This document shows, one piece after another, positions 48,060 through 57,221 of a stretch of 64,000 nt of DNA. The first letter of the stretch is position 1, and each line of letters begins with the position of its first letter. Both the position numbers and the translations under genes were made by a program. Location of the stretch: NCBI RefSeq assembly GCF_001040945.1, contig NZ_CP011930.1, positions 1,961,704 through 2,025,703 of the forward strand, given 5' to 3'. This DNA comes from Herbaspirillum seropedicae (GTDB taxonomy: Bacteria; Pseudomonadota; Gammaproteobacteria; Burkholderiales; Burkholderiaceae_D). The notes beneath the pieces are model-generated. The model searched no databases, was not told the origin of the DNA, and saw nothing but the letters and a program-made list of their open reading frames with translations.

Positions 48060-49550
48060 ATGATGCAGTCAACATTTCCCATCCTGAGCCTCGCGATCTG
48101 GGTACCGATCGTCTTCGGCATCCTCGTCCTGGCACTGGGCCGCGACAGCAATCCGGGCCTGGCCCGCTGGCTGGCGCTGTTCGGTTCGCTGGTCGGCCTG
48201 GTCGTTACTTTCCCGCTGATCCAGCATTTCGATCCGCTGGCGCACGGTTACCAGTTCGTCGAAAAGACGCCCTGGATCGATCGTTTCAATATCAGCTACT
48301 TCCTGGGCCTGGACGGCATCTCGCTGTGGTTCGTGCCGCTGACCGCCTTCATCACCGTCATCGTGGTGCTGGCCGGCTGGGTGGTGATCCAGAAGCGCGT
48401 GGCCCAGTACATGGGCGCCTTCCTGATCCTCTCGGGCATCATGGTCGGTGTGTTCTCGGCGCTGGATGCGATGCTGTTCTACGCCTTCTTCGAAGCGACC
48501 CTGATCCCGATGTTCATCATCGTGGGCGTCTGGGGCGGCGACAACCGCGTGTATGCAGCCTTCAAGCTGTTCCTGTACACGCTCTTGGGTTCGCTCTTGA
48601 TGCTGATCGCGCTGATCTACCTGTACTACGTGTCGGGCGGCAGCTTCGAGATCCCGACCTGGCACCAGGTGCCGCTGTCGATGCTGGAACAGAAGATCCT
48701 GTTCTTCGCCTTCCTGGCCGCCTTTGCGGTGAAGGTGCCGATGTGGCCGGTGCACACCTGGTTGCCGGACGCCCACGTGCAGGCGCCGACCGGCGGCTCC
48801 ATCGTGCTGGCCGCGATCATGCTCAAGCTGGGCGCCTACGGTTTCCTGCGCTTCTCCCTGCCCATCCTGCCTGACGCCAGCCATGCGCTGTCCGGCTTCA
48901 TGATCTTCCTGTCGCTGGTGGCCGTGATCTACATCGGTCTGGTGGCCCTGGTGCAGCAGGACATGAAGAAACTGGTGGCCTACTCGTCGATCGCCCACAT
49001 GGGCTTCGTCACCCTGGGCTTCTTCATGTTCAACGACATGGCAGTGCAGGGCGGTATCGTGCAGATGATCTCGCACGGCTTCGTCTCCGGCGCGATGTTC
49101 ATGTGTATCGGCGTGCTGTACGACCAGATGCATACCCGCGAGATTTCGCAGTACGGCGGTGTGGTCAACAAGATGCCGCGCTTCGCCTTCTTCTTCATCC
49201 TGTTCTCGCTGGCCAACTGCGGCCTGCCGGCCACTTCCGGTTTCGTCGGCGAATTCATGGTGATCCTGGGCGCAGTGAAGTTCAACTTCTGGATCGGCCT
49301 GTTGGCCGCCACCGCCCTGATCCTGGGTGCGGCCTACTCGCTGTGGCTGGCCAAGCGCGTCATCTTCGGCGCGGTGACCAATCATCACGTGGCCGAGCTG
49401 GTGGACCTCAATGGCCGCGAGTTCCTGATCCTGGGTCTGCTGGCGATTGCGACCCTGGTCATGGGTGTCTATCCGGGCATCATCACCGATAGCATCCAGA
49501 CCTCGGTGACCGACCTGTTGAAGCACGTGGCGGTCTCCAAGATCAACTGA
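48060..49550 (+). CDS. nuoM: NADH-quinone oxidoreductase subunit M
   Basis: A 496-residue antiporter-like subunit with 14 spans. FYAFFEATLIPMFIIVGVWGG holds the channel glutamate, and FAVKVPMWPVHTWLPDAHVQAPTGGSIVLAAIMLKLGAYGFLRF the conserved lysine and histidine. Two ATGs at 48060 and 48063 are adjacent. A 158-bp spacer with a GC-rich hairpin separates it from nuoN. Confidence 0.97.
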   Translation: MMQSTFPILSLAIWVPIVFGILVLALGRDSNPGLARWLALFGSLVGLVVTFPLIQHFDPLAHGYQFVEKTPWIDRFNISYFLGLDGISLWFVPLTAFITVIVVLAGWVVIQKRVAQYMGAFLILSGIMVGVFSALDAMLFYAFFEATLIPMFIIVGVWGGDNRVYAAFKLFLYTLLGSLLMLIALIYLYYVSGGSFEIPTWHQVPLSMLEQKILFFAFLAAFAVKVPMWPVHTWLPDAHVQAPTGGSIVLAAIMLKLGAYGFLRFSLPILPDASHALSGFMIFLSLVAVIYIGLVALVQQDMKKLVAYSSIAHMGFVTLGFFMFNDMAVQGGIVQMISHGFVSGAMFMCIGVLYDQMHTREISQYGGVVNKMPRFAFFFILFSLANCGLPATSGFVGEFMVILGAVKFNFWIGLLAATALILGAAYSLWLAKRVIFGAVTNHHVAELVDLNGREFLILGLLAIATLVMGVYPGIITDSIQTSVTDLLKHVAVSKIN

Positions 49551-49572
49551 TCTGCGCAGTAAAGATGTGAAG

Positions 49573-49594
49573 GGCGGGGCGCTTGCGTCCCGCC
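49573..49594 (+). other. GC-rich stem-loop in the nuoM-nuoN spacer
   Basis: Arms GGCGGGGCGC and GCGTCCCGCC with a very short loop and no T-run; not a terminator, more likely an RNA-stability element. Confidence 0.5.
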
Positions 49595-49708
49595 GACAAA
49601 GAAGCTGGGCAACAACGAGTAACGAGACGAGCCGGTGTGATATTGCCGGTCGGGCGGCGCGGCGGGAAGTCGCGACACAAGCGGGCGAACACAAGCGGTA
49701 GTAACTAA

Positions 49709-51217
49709 ATGAATAACATGAATCTGATCCCTGTCTATCCGGAAATATTTCTGCTGATCGCGACTTCCGCGATCCTGCTGATCGATATGTTCCTGCCGGA
49801 AAGCAAGCGCGTCATCACCTATCTGCTGTCGCTGGCAGCGCTGGTGGTGTGCGCGGTACTGACCTTTGCCGACCTCAACAGCGGCGCCACGGTCTACACG
49901 TTCAACAACATGTTCGTGTCCGATCCGCTGGCCAACCTGTTGAAGCTGTTCACCTACCTGGGTGTCGGCGTCACGCTGATCTACTCGCGCCAGTACAACA
50001 CCGCGCGCGGCATCACCGGCGGCATGCTGGGCGGCGAATACTACGCCCTGGCGCTGTTCGCGTTGCTGGGCCAGATGGTCATGATCTCCGGCAACAGCTT
50101 CCTGTCCATCTACCTGGGCCTGGAACTGATGTCGCTGTCGCTGTACGCGCTGGTGGCCCTGCGCCGTGACCACGCTGCTTCCACCGAAGCCGGCATGAAG
50201 TACTTCATCCTCGGTGCGCTGGCTTCCGGCTTCCTGCTGTACGGCATGTCCATGCTCTATGGTGCGACCGGCGGTGCGCTGGAGCTCAACGAAGTCTTCC
50301 GCGCCATCGTCTCCGGCACCGTTGACCGTACTCCGCTGGTGTTCGGCATCGTCTTCGTGGTGGCCGGCCTGGCCTTCAAGCTGGGCGCCGTTCCCTTCCA
50401 CATGTGGGTGCCCGACGTCTACCAGGGTTCGCCCACACCGGTGACCCTGCTGCTGGGCGCGGCGCCCAAGCTGGCCACCTTCGCCATCACCTTCCGTCTG
50501 CTGGTCGAAGGCATGCTGCCGCTGGCCGTGGATTGGCAGCAGATGCTGATGGTGCTGGCCGTGCTGTCCATCATCCTGGGTAACGTCACCGCCATCGCGC
50601 AGACCAACATCAAGCGCATGCTGGCCTACTCGACCATCTCGCACATGGGCTTCATGCTCTTGGGCATGATGTCGGGCGTGGTCGACGGCAACCTGTTCTC
50701 GGCCGTGAACGCCTACAGCTCCTCGCTGTTCTACGCGGTGACCTATGTGATCACCACGCTGGGCTCCTTCGGCGTGATCATCCTGCTGTCGCGCTCGGGC
50801 TTCGAAGCCGACACCCTGGATGACTTCAAGGGCCTGAACCAGCGCAGCCCGTGGTTTGCTGCCGTGATGATGATCATGATGTTCTCGCTGGCCGGCATCC
50901 CGCCGCTGGTGGGCTTCTACGCCAAGCTGTCGGTGCTGCAGGCGGCCATGGCCACCGGCCAGATCTGGCTGCCGGTGCTGGCAGTGATCTTCTCGCTGAT
51001 CGGCGCGTTCTACTACATCCGCGTCGTCAAGGTGATGTACTTCGACGAGCCGGCTGACAACAGCAAGATCGTCGCTACGCCCGAGATGCGCGTCGTGCTG
51101 AGCCTCAACGGTATCGCTGCCCTGGCCATCGGCCTGTGGCCGGGTCACCTGATGGATGCCTGCACCAATGCCATCGTGACCACGCTGGCGACCTTCCTCA
51201 GCAAGGTCGTCGCCTAA
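49709..51217 (+). CDS. nuoN: NADH-quinone oxidoreductase subunit N
   Basis: A 502-residue antiporter-like subunit with 14 spans, last of the complex I set. [21 protein letters not shown] carries the channel glutamate, and [37 protein letters not shown] the conserved core. ATGs at 49709 and 49718 are both possible. DUF2818 follows 12 bp later. Confidence 0.97.
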   Translation: MNNMNLIPVYPEIFLLIATSAILLIDMFLPESKRVITYLLSLAALVVCAVLTFADLNSGATVYTFNNMFVSDPLANLLKLFTYLGVGVTLIYSRQYNTARGITGGMLGGEYYALALFALLGQMVMISGNSFLSIYLGLELMSLSLYALVALRRDHAASTEAGMKYFILGALASGFLLYGMSMLYGATGGALELNEVFRAIVSGTVDRTPLVFGIVFVVAGLAFKLGAVPFHMWVPDVYQGSPTPVTLLLGAAPKLATFAITFRLLVEGMLPLAVDWQQMLMVLAVLSIILGNVTAIAQTNIKRMLAYSTISHMGFMLLGMMSGVVDGNLFSAVNAYSSSLFYAVTYVITTLGSFGVIILLSRSGFEADTLDDFKGLNQRSPWFAAVMMIMMFSLAGIPPLVGFYAKLSVLQAAMATGQIWLPVLAVIFSLIGAFYYIRVVKVMYFDEPADNSKIVATPEMRVVLSLNGIAALAIGLWPGHLMDACTNAIVTTLATFLSKVVA

Positions 51218-51229
51218 GGGAACAGGGGA

Positions 51230-51544
51230 ATGAATATTTCCCTGTTCAGCTGGGTCGTCATCCTGTTGGCCGCGCTTGCGGCCAATTTGCCGTTCTTGAA
51301 CCAGCAATTGTTCGCGCTCATCCCGTTGAAGAAAGATCCTGCCTGGGTCAAGCCGGTCTGGCTGCGTCTGGTCGAGTTGCTGGTGCTTTACTTTGTCGTC
51401 GGCATCGTCGCTCACCTGCTGGAAGCCGGCGTGGGTAATGTCTTCTCCCAAGGCTGGGAATTCTATGCCATCACTGGCTGTCTGTTCCTGGTGTTGGCCT
51501 ACCCCGGCTATGTAATGCGCTATCTGCGCAAGAGCAACGCCTGA
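51230..51544 (+). CDS. DUF2818 family membrane protein
   Basis: A 104-residue protein with three hydrophobic segments (LFSWVVILLAALAANLPFL, LVELLVLYFVVGIVAHLL, ITGCLFLVLAYPGYVM). DUF2818 proteins follow nuoN in many betaproteobacteria, so a role in complex I assembly or stability is plausible but unproven. It starts 12 bp after nuoN with AGGGGA upstream, clearly in the same operon. Confidence 0.88.
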   Translation: MNISLFSWVVILLAALAANLPFLNQQLFALIPLKKDPAWVKPVWLRLVELLVLYFVVGIVAHLLEAGVGNVFSQGWEFYAITGCLFLVLAYPGYVMRYLRKSNA

Positions 51545-51667
51545 GTTTCCGACTGTCCTGCCGGGCAGTGCGGCTGCGGGATCGCCCGGCGATGAACCCG
51601 GGCGTTCCGAGGCAGCGTGAGCCCGGCCATCTCCCCTGATCGCTCCTCCACCTTCCACGGTCATCAC

Positions 51668-52243
51668 ATGGACGCCCATCTCAAAGAGACCCAGAAAGAC
51701 AATCGCCAGGTCTACACCGGCCACTTCCTCAAGGTGCAGCAGGATACGGTCATCCTGCCCGACGGCAAGCATGCCGTGCGCGAGTACATCAAGCATCCCG
51801 GCGCGGTCGCGGTGCTGCCGCTGTTCGACGATGGCAGCGTGCTGATGGAGCGCCAGTTCCGCTACCCCTTGCACCGCGTCTTCATCGAGTTCCCTGCCGG
51901 CAAGATCGATCCGGGCGAAGATACGCTGGATTGCGCCAAGCGCGAGCTGCAGGAAGAGACCGGCTACACCGCTGCCCAATGGCAGTATGTCTGCACCATC
52001 CATAACGCCATCGCCTACTCGGACGAGCATCTGGTGCTGTATGTGGCACGCGGACTGACGCAGGGCGAACGCAAGCTCGATGAGGGGGAGTTCCTCGATA
52101 TCTACAAGGCGCCGCTGGAAGAACTGGTGGAACAGGTGCGCAATGGCGAGATCACCGACGTGAAGACCGTGATCGGTGTGTTCTGGCTGGAGAAGATCCT
52201 GAGCGGCGCATGGACGCCGCCGCCGCGTCCGGCCGGGATCTGA
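51668..52243 (+). CDS. NUDIX hydrolase, ADP-ribose pyrophosphatase-like
   Basis: A 191-residue NUDIX protein. The complete NUDIX box GKIDPGEDTLDCAKRELQEETGY fits G-x5-E-x7-REUxEExGU, and QFRYPLHRVFIEFPAG upstream is typical of ADP-ribose/NDP-sugar hydrolases. The likely role is hydrolysis of ADP-ribose or related nucleotide diphosphate compounds. The ATG at 51668 matches the family N-terminus. A GTG at 51617 has a better ribosome-binding site (GAGG), so the start is uncertain. It follows DUF2818 by 123 bp. Confidence 0.9.
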   Translation: MDAHLKETQKDNRQVYTGHFLKVQQDTVILPDGKHAVREYIKHPGAVAVLPLFDDGSVLMERQFRYPLHRVFIEFPAGKIDPGEDTLDCAKRELQEETGYTAAQWQYVCTIHNAIAYSDEHLVLYVARGLTQGERKLDEGEFLDIYKAPLEELVEQVRNGEITDVKTVIGVFWLEKILSGAWTPPPRPAGI

Positions 52244-52264
52244 ACCGCCGCTGCATCAGCCCGC

Positions 52265-52293
52265 AAAAAAGCCGCATCCTGGGATGCGGCTTT
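52265..52293 (-). terminator. Terminator of the ETF-QO gene
   Basis: Stem AAAGCCGCATCC / GGATGCGGCTTT with minimal loop. On the minus strand it is followed by six T residues, so it mainly serves ETF-QO, and it may also stop nuo/NUDIX readthrough. Confidence 0.85.
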
Positions 52294-52319
52294 GGTGTTT
52301 CTGGAACCGGCGTTTTGCG

Positions 52320-53996
52320 TTACATGCCGGAGTAGTTCGGTCCGCCGCCTCCTTCAGGCGTGACCCAGACGATGTTCTGGGTCGGGTCCTTGATGTCGCA
52401 GGTCTTGCAGTGGACACAGTTCTGGGCGTTGATCTGGAGCCGGTCGGTATTGTCCTCGTTCTTGACGAATTCGTAGACGCCCGCCGGGCAGTAGCGCGAT
52501 TCCGGACCCGCATACTTGGCCAGGTTGACCTGCACCGGCACGTTCTTGTCCTTGAGCGTCAGGTGCGCCGGCTGATCTTCGCCGTGGTTGGTGTTGGAGA
52601 TGAAGACCGACGACAGCCGATCGAAGGTCAGCTTGCCATCCGGCTTGGGATAGGCAATGGGAGCGTAGTTGCTGGCCGGCTTGAGGCATTCATGGTCGGC
52701 ATGGCTGTGACGCAGCGTCCACGGCGCCTTGCCGCCGAAGAGTACCTGATCGATGCCAACGAGCAGGGTGCCAGTCACCAGGCCCTTGCTCATCGAGGGC
52801 TTGAAGTTGCGCGCCTTGTGCAGCTCTTCCTTGAGCCATGAGGCCTCGAAGGCGGCGGGGTAGGCCGACAGTTCATCGGACTGGCGGTTCTCGCCCAGCG
52901 CATGGAAGGCAGCGTCGGCGGCCAGCATGCCGCTCTTGATGGCGGCATGGCTGCCCTTGATGCGCGAGGCATTGAGGAAACCGGCATCGCAACCGAGCAG
53001 CGCGCCGCCCGGGAAGACCAGCTTGGGCAGGGACTGCACGCCACCCGCGGTAATGGCGCGGGCGCCGTAGGAGAGGCGCTTGCCGCCTTCGAAGAACTTG
53101 CGGATCTCAGGGTGGGTCTTGTAGCGCTGGAATTCCTCGAAGGGCGAGAGGTAGGGGTTTTCATAGGCCAGCCCGACCACGTAGCCAACCGCCACCTGGT
53201 TGTTTTCCAGGTGATAGAGGAAGGAGCCGCCATAGGTATCGTTGTCCAGCGGCCAGCCGGCGGTGTGCACGACCAGGCCAGGCTGGTGGACTTCCGGCTT
53301 CACTTCCCACAGTTCCTTGATGCCGATGGCGTAGGTTTGCGGATCGCGGCCGGCGTCCAGTTGGTACTTGCTGATCAGTTGCTTGCCCAGGTGGCCGCGC
53401 GCGCCTTCGGCGAAGAAGGTGTACTTGGCGTGCAGTTCCATGCCCAGCTGGAATTCCGGACCGGGTTCGCCCTCCTTGTTGATGCCCATGTTGCCAGTAG
53501 CCACGCCCTTGACCGAGCCATCCTCGTGATAGAGCACCTCGGCTGCCGGGAAGCCGGGGAAGATCTCCACGCCCAGGGCTTCAGCCTGCTGGCCCAGCCA
53601 GCGGGTGACGTTGGAGAGCGAAATGACGTAGTTGCCGTGGTTCTGGAAGCAGGTGGGCAAGAGCCAGTTGGGCGTCTTGTAGGCTTTGCTGGCGGAGAGG
53701 AAGAGGAAGCGGTCTTCCGTCACCGGGGTGTTGAGCGGGGCGCCTTGCTCTTTCCAGTCAGGAATCAGTTCGCTCAGCGCGCGCGGGTCCATCACTGCGC
53801 CGGAGAGGATGTGGGCGCCGACTTCACTGCCTTTTTCCAGCACGCAGACCGAGACCTCGCGGTTCTGCTGGGCGGCCAGCTGTTTGAGGCGGATGGCCGC
53901 TGACAGGCCGGCGGGGCCGCCGCCGACGACGACCACGTCGTATTCCATCGATTCCCGTGGGCCGTACTGAGCGATCAAGTCTTGAGAAGAAGTCAT
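52320..53996 (-). CDS. Electron transfer flavoprotein-ubiquinone oxidoreductase
   Basis: A 558-residue monotopic membrane flavoprotein that passes electrons from ETF (fatty acid and amino acid dehydrogenases) to quinone. The FAD motif VVVVGGGPAGLSAAIRLKQLA is at residues ~18-40. The quinone-binding KTPNWLLPTCFQNHGNYVISL and the C-terminal ferredoxin-like [4Fe-4S] site are present: Cys503 in RYCPAGVYE and Cys527, 530 and 533 in NCVHCKTCDIKDPTQNIVW. The start at 53996 gives the usual length. Monocistronic. Confidence 0.95.
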   Translation of the reverse strand: MTSSQDLIAQYGPRESMEYDVVVVGGGPAGLSAAIRLKQLAAQQNREVSVCVLEKGSEVGAHILSGAVMDPRALSELIPDWKEQGAPLNTPVTEDRFLFLSASKAYKTPNWLLPTCFQNHGNYVISLSNVTRWLGQQAEALGVEIFPGFPAAEVLYHEDGSVKGVATGNMGINKEGEPGPEFQLGMELHAKYTFFAEGARGHLGKQLISKYQLDAGRDPQTYAIGIKELWEVKPEVHQPGLVVHTAGWPLDNDTYGGSFLYHLENNQVAVGYVVGLAYENPYLSPFEEFQRYKTHPEIRKFFEGGKRLSYGARAITAGGVQSLPKLVFPGGALLGCDAGFLNASRIKGSHAAIKSGMLAADAAFHALGENRQSDELSAYPAAFEASWLKEELHKARNFKPSMSKGLVTGTLLVGIDQVLFGGKAPWTLRHSHADHECLKPASNYAPIAYPKPDGKLTFDRLSSVFISNTNHGEDQPAHLTLKDKNVPVQVNLAKYAGPESRYCPAGVYEFVKNEDNTDRLQINAQNCVHCKTCDIKDPTQNIVWVTPEGGGGPNYSGM

Positions 53997-54420
53997 GGGT
54001 GTCCCGTTTATATGAACTGCCTGTTTTCGAACGATCGTGCTATTGTTAATTATTTTTCGAAGGAACGCTAGAGGAAATCTGCATTTCCCTGCAGTTGAGA
54101 TCCTTTTAGTCCGCTTGCCGGCGTTTCGCTGTTGACAAGGCACAGGCAAGGGCGGGGCGGCAGGGTGCCGGACCCGGAATATGTTTCCCTGAATGCAGCT
54201 ATTTTATTGGATTTTGGGATGTCCTCTTATATTGTCTTGTCGTCTCGACATAGCCGGCAGCCATGACGCAGACCACGGGGTCAGCGCACCCACTGGTCAG
54301 ATGACTCGATAATGACCCAGGAGTGATCTTGTTTCCCGAGTCGTAAATGCGACACAGCGCCAACGCGCCGCATGAAAAAAATTACATTCATTGATGAATC
54401 AAACCTGAAAAGGACCCACG
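53997..54420. other. Intergenic region between ETF-QO and thioesterase genes
   Basis: A 424-bp divergent spacer with no supported gene. Notable parts are an ACGATCGT palindrome near 54033, an AT-rich stretch at 54045-54060 that may hold the ETF-QO promoter, and the ATTCAT-N2-ATGAAT palindrome at 54386-54399, 22 bp before the thioesterase start. Confidence 0.45.
54386..54399. promoter_or_regulatory. Palindrome upstream of the thioesterase gene
   Basis: Perfect 6-bp arms ATTCAT / ATGAAT around TG. A regulator bound here would block the transcript or ribosome start of the thioesterase gene. No known consensus recognised. Confidence 0.35.
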
Positions 54421-54846
54421 ATGAGCAGTCACCCGCAGGCCAATTCCAAGCAGTTGTATCTCTCCCGTCAGACCATCCGCTGGGGTGACATGGACGCGTT
54501 CGGCCATGTCAACAATACGGTCTATTTCCGCTTCATGGAGCAGTGCCGCATCGAGTGGCTCGAGGAAGTCTTCGGACCGACCATCGCAGGCGAAGAGGGC
54601 CCCGTCATCGTCAACGCCCACTGCAATTTCCGTCGCCAGATGAAGTATCCGGCGCGCATCTGTGTGGAGATGTCCGCGGGTCATTTAGGTCGCACGAGTG
54701 TGGAAACTACGTATATCATCCGCGACGCGGCCGACGAGCAGATCATTTATGCTGACGGTGCCGCAAAAATCGTCTGGGTTGATTTCAAGAAAGAAAAGTC
54801 CACCGCGCTGCCAGAACAGCTGCGACAGCTGCTGACAAGCTTGTAA
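54421..54846 (+). CDS. Acyl-CoA thioesterase, 4HBT hot-dog family
   Basis: A 141-residue hot-dog fold enzyme. IRWGDMDAFGHVNNTVYFRFMEQCRIEWL is the 4-hydroxybenzoyl-CoA thioesterase motif with the catalytic aspartate in GDMD. The sheet continues through CNFRRQMKYPARICVEMSAGHLGRTSVETTYII. It hydrolyses an acyl-CoA, probably medium-chain or aryl; exact substrate unknown. Divergent from ETF-QO, both touching acyl-CoA metabolism. The start follows AAAAGGACCCACG. Confidence 0.88.
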   Translation: MSSHPQANSKQLYLSRQTIRWGDMDAFGHVNNTVYFRFMEQCRIEWLEEVFGPTIAGEEGPVIVNAHCNFRRQMKYPARICVEMSAGHLGRTSVETTYIIRDAADEQIIYADGAAKIVWVDFKKEKSTALPEQLRQLLTSL

Positions 54847-55004
54847 GTTTGGCGCAAGGAAACTGGGACAGAATCGGCCCGACACTCCCGCAAGGAGCCG
54901 CCACAGAGCGGAGGGAGCAGAGAATTCGTTTCGCCTGGAGCGGGTTCAAAAGTGCTTAGCCCGTCACCGATGTGCGAGCCAACAATTACATTCTGGAGGA
55001 TGAC

Positions 55005-56156
55005 ATGACATACAAGACCCAAGCCTTTGTTGCTGCCGCCCTGATGAGCCTGGCGCTCACCTCGCAGGCTGCTGACCCGATCAAGATCGGCGTGTCCGGC
55101 CCCTACACCGGCGGCTCTGCCCCCATGGGCGTGTCCATGCGTGACGGCGTCAAGCTGGCCGTGGCCGAGATCAACGCTGCCGGCGGCCTGCTGGGCCGTC
55201 AGATCCAGCTGATCGAGCGCGATGACGAAGCCAAGAACGAGCGCGGCGTGCAGATCGCCCAGGAGTTGATCAACAAGGAAAAAGTGGTCGCCACCGTGGG
55301 CTTCATCAACACCGGCGTGGCCCTGGCGTCGCAGCGCTTCTACCAGGAAGCCAAGATCCCCGTCATCAACAACGTGGCCACCGGCACCGTGATCACCAAG
55401 CAGTTCGAGAAGGAAAAGGACAACTACGTCTTCCGTACCTCTGCTGCCGACAAGATCCAGGCCAAGATGATCGCCGACGAAGCCGTGGACAAGCAGAAGT
55501 TCACCAAGGTCGCCATCCTGGCCGACTCCACCAACTACGGCCAGCTCGGTCGTGAAGACCTGGAAAAGGTACTGGCTGACAAGAAGGTCACCCCGGTCGC
55601 CGTCGAGAAGTACAACATCAAGGATGTGGACATGACGGCCCAGCTGCTCAAGTCCAAGCAGGGCGGCGCCCAGGCCGTGCTGACCTACGGCATCGGCCCG
55701 GAACTGGCGCAGATCGCCAACGGCATGGAAAAGCTGAACTGGCACGTGCCCATCATCGGCAGCTGGCCGCTGTCGATGGGCAACTTCATCGACAACTCCG
55801 GCAAGAACGGCAACGGCGCCCGCATGCCGCAGACCTTCATCCAGGACGGCAACACCCCCAAGCGCAAGGCCTTCATCGAGGCTTACCAGAAAGCCTACAA
55901 GGTTGACCGCATGCCCTCTGCTGTCTCGGCCGCCCAAGGCTATGACTCCATCCTGCTGCTGGCTGCCGCCATCAAGCAAGCCGGCACCACTGACGGCGAC
56001 AAGGTCCGTGCTGCGCTGGAAAACCTGAACACCAAGGTCGAAGGCGTGGTCACCACCTACGACAAGCCGTTCACCCACGACGATCACGAAGCCATCAAGC
56101 CTGCCATGGTCGTGATGGGCGAGGTCAAGAACGGCCGCGTCATCCTCGGCAAATAA
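55005..56156 (+). CDS. Branched-chain amino acid ABC transporter, binding protein (LivK-like)
   Basis: A 383-residue periplasmic binding protein. The signal peptide MTYKTQAFVAAALMSLALTSQA is followed by DPIKIGVSGPYTGGSAPMGVSMRDGVKLAVAEINAAGG, the type I periplasmic-binding fold of Liv-type proteins. The start at 55005 has a strong GGAGG 5 bases upstream. A terminator-like hairpin after it should give it more transcript than the membrane genes downstream, a common design. Confidence 0.93.
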   Translation: MTYKTQAFVAAALMSLALTSQAADPIKIGVSGPYTGGSAPMGVSMRDGVKLAVAEINAAGGLLGRQIQLIERDDEAKNERGVQIAQELINKEKVVATVGFINTGVALASQRFYQEAKIPVINNVATGTVITKQFEKEKDNYVFRTSAADKIQAKMIADEAVDKQKFTKVAILADSTNYGQLGREDLEKVLADKKVTPVAVEKYNIKDVDMTAQLLKSKQGGAQAVLTYGIGPELAQIANGMEKLNWHVPIIGSWPLSMGNFIDNSGKNGNGARMPQTFIQDGNTPKRKAFIEAYQKAYKVDRMPSAVSAAQGYDSILLLAAAIKQAGTTDGDKVRAALENLNTKVEGVVTTYDKPFTHDDHEAIKPAMVVMGEVKNGRVILGK

Positions 56157-56188
56157 GACTCGACTTGCATCACGCACAGTAGTCGAAG

Positions 56189-56224
56189 AGGCCAGTCCTT
56201 GCGATCCGGGGGCTGGCCTTTTTA
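56189..56224 (+). terminator. Intra-operon terminator between binding protein and permease
   Basis: Stem AGGCCAG / CTGGCCT with a loop of about 17 bases, then TTTTTAA. It probably attenuates rather than ends the operon. Confidence 0.75.
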
Positions 56225-56326
56225 ATACGATCTGTTGACGAATTCCTAACGGCACGGTGGCACCGCGCCGCGGGTCGTCGCAGCTCTGTGCCGCCACCCG
56301 GCGGTAGCCGCTTCTTGGGAAATACA

Positions 56327-57217
56327 ATGGATATCCTCTTACAACTGGTCTTCTCCGGGATCGCGCTCGGCATGATCTATGCCGTGATCGCCTTCGGTTA
56401 CCAACTGACCTTTGCCACCTCCGGCACACTGAACTTCGGCCAGGGCGAAGCCCTGATGCTGGGCGCGCTGGTGGGACTTTCCGTGGTGGGCAACATCCAC
56501 GGCGGACCTTATCTCAACTACTGGCTGATGATCCCCATCGTGCTGGTCTTCGGCGCGCTGCAAGGCATGTTCGTGGAATGGATCGGGGTACGCCCGGCCA
56601 TCAAGATCAAGTCCGAATTCGGCTGGATCATGTCCACCATCGCACTGGCCATCATCTTCAAGAACGTCGCCGAGAACATCTGGGGCAAGGATGACCTGCC
56701 GTTCCCCTCGCCGATCTCGGGCGCACCGTTCCAGATCTTCGGCGCCAATGTGCAGCCCATGCAGGTGCTGGTGGTGGTGGGCGCGCTGCTGATCATGGCG
56801 GCGGTCGAATTGTTCAACCGCAAGTCCATCTACGGCAAGGCCGTGGTGGCGACCTCCAATGACCGCGATGCCGCCGGCCTGATGGGCATCAATACCAGCA
56901 TGGTGATCACCTTCTCCTATGCGCTGTCCTCGGCCACGGCCGCGTTCGCAGGCGTGCTGGTGGCTCCGCTGACCCTGACCGGCGCCACCATGGGAGCGGC
57001 GCTGGGTCTGAAGGCCTTTGCGGTGGCCATCATCGGCGGCCTGACCTCGGGCATGGGCGCCATCGTCGGCGGCCTGATCCTGGGCGTGGCCGAGACCTTG
57101 ACCGGCTTCTACATCTCGACCGGTTACAAGGAAGTTCCGGGACTGGTACTGCTGTTGCTGGTGCTGGCGGTGAAACCTGCAGGCCTGTTCGGCAAAACTG
57201 CGATCAAGAAGGTCTGA
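56327..57217 (+). CDS. Branched-chain amino acid ABC transporter permease (LivH-like)
   Basis: A 296-residue permease with about 8 hydrophobic segments. GIALGMIYAVIAFGYQLTFATSGTLNFGQGEALMLGA and DRDAAGLMGINTSMVITFSYALSSATAAFAGVL (EAA-like loop) are typical LivH features. The ATG at 56327 gives the usual N-terminus. The next gene starts 4 bp after its stop. Confidence 0.94.
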   Translation: MDILLQLVFSGIALGMIYAVIAFGYQLTFATSGTLNFGQGEALMLGALVGLSVVGNIHGGPYLNYWLMIPIVLVFGALQGMFVEWIGVRPAIKIKSEFGWIMSTIALAIIFKNVAENIWGKDDLPFPSPISGAPFQIFGANVQPMQVLVVVGALLIMAAVELFNRKSIYGKAVVATSNDRDAAGLMGINTSMVITFSYALSSATAAFAGVLVAPLTLTGATMGAALGLKAFAVAIIGGLTSGMGAIVGGLILGVAETLTGFYISTGYKEVPGLVLLLLVLAVKPAGLFGKTAIKKV

Positions 57218-57221
57218 TGCC

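Noticed and set aside
56189..56224. Hairpin as an end of the Liv operon
   Set aside because: The permease and ATPase genes downstream belong to the same transporter and no new promoter is evident, so it is kept as an attenuator rather than an operon end.
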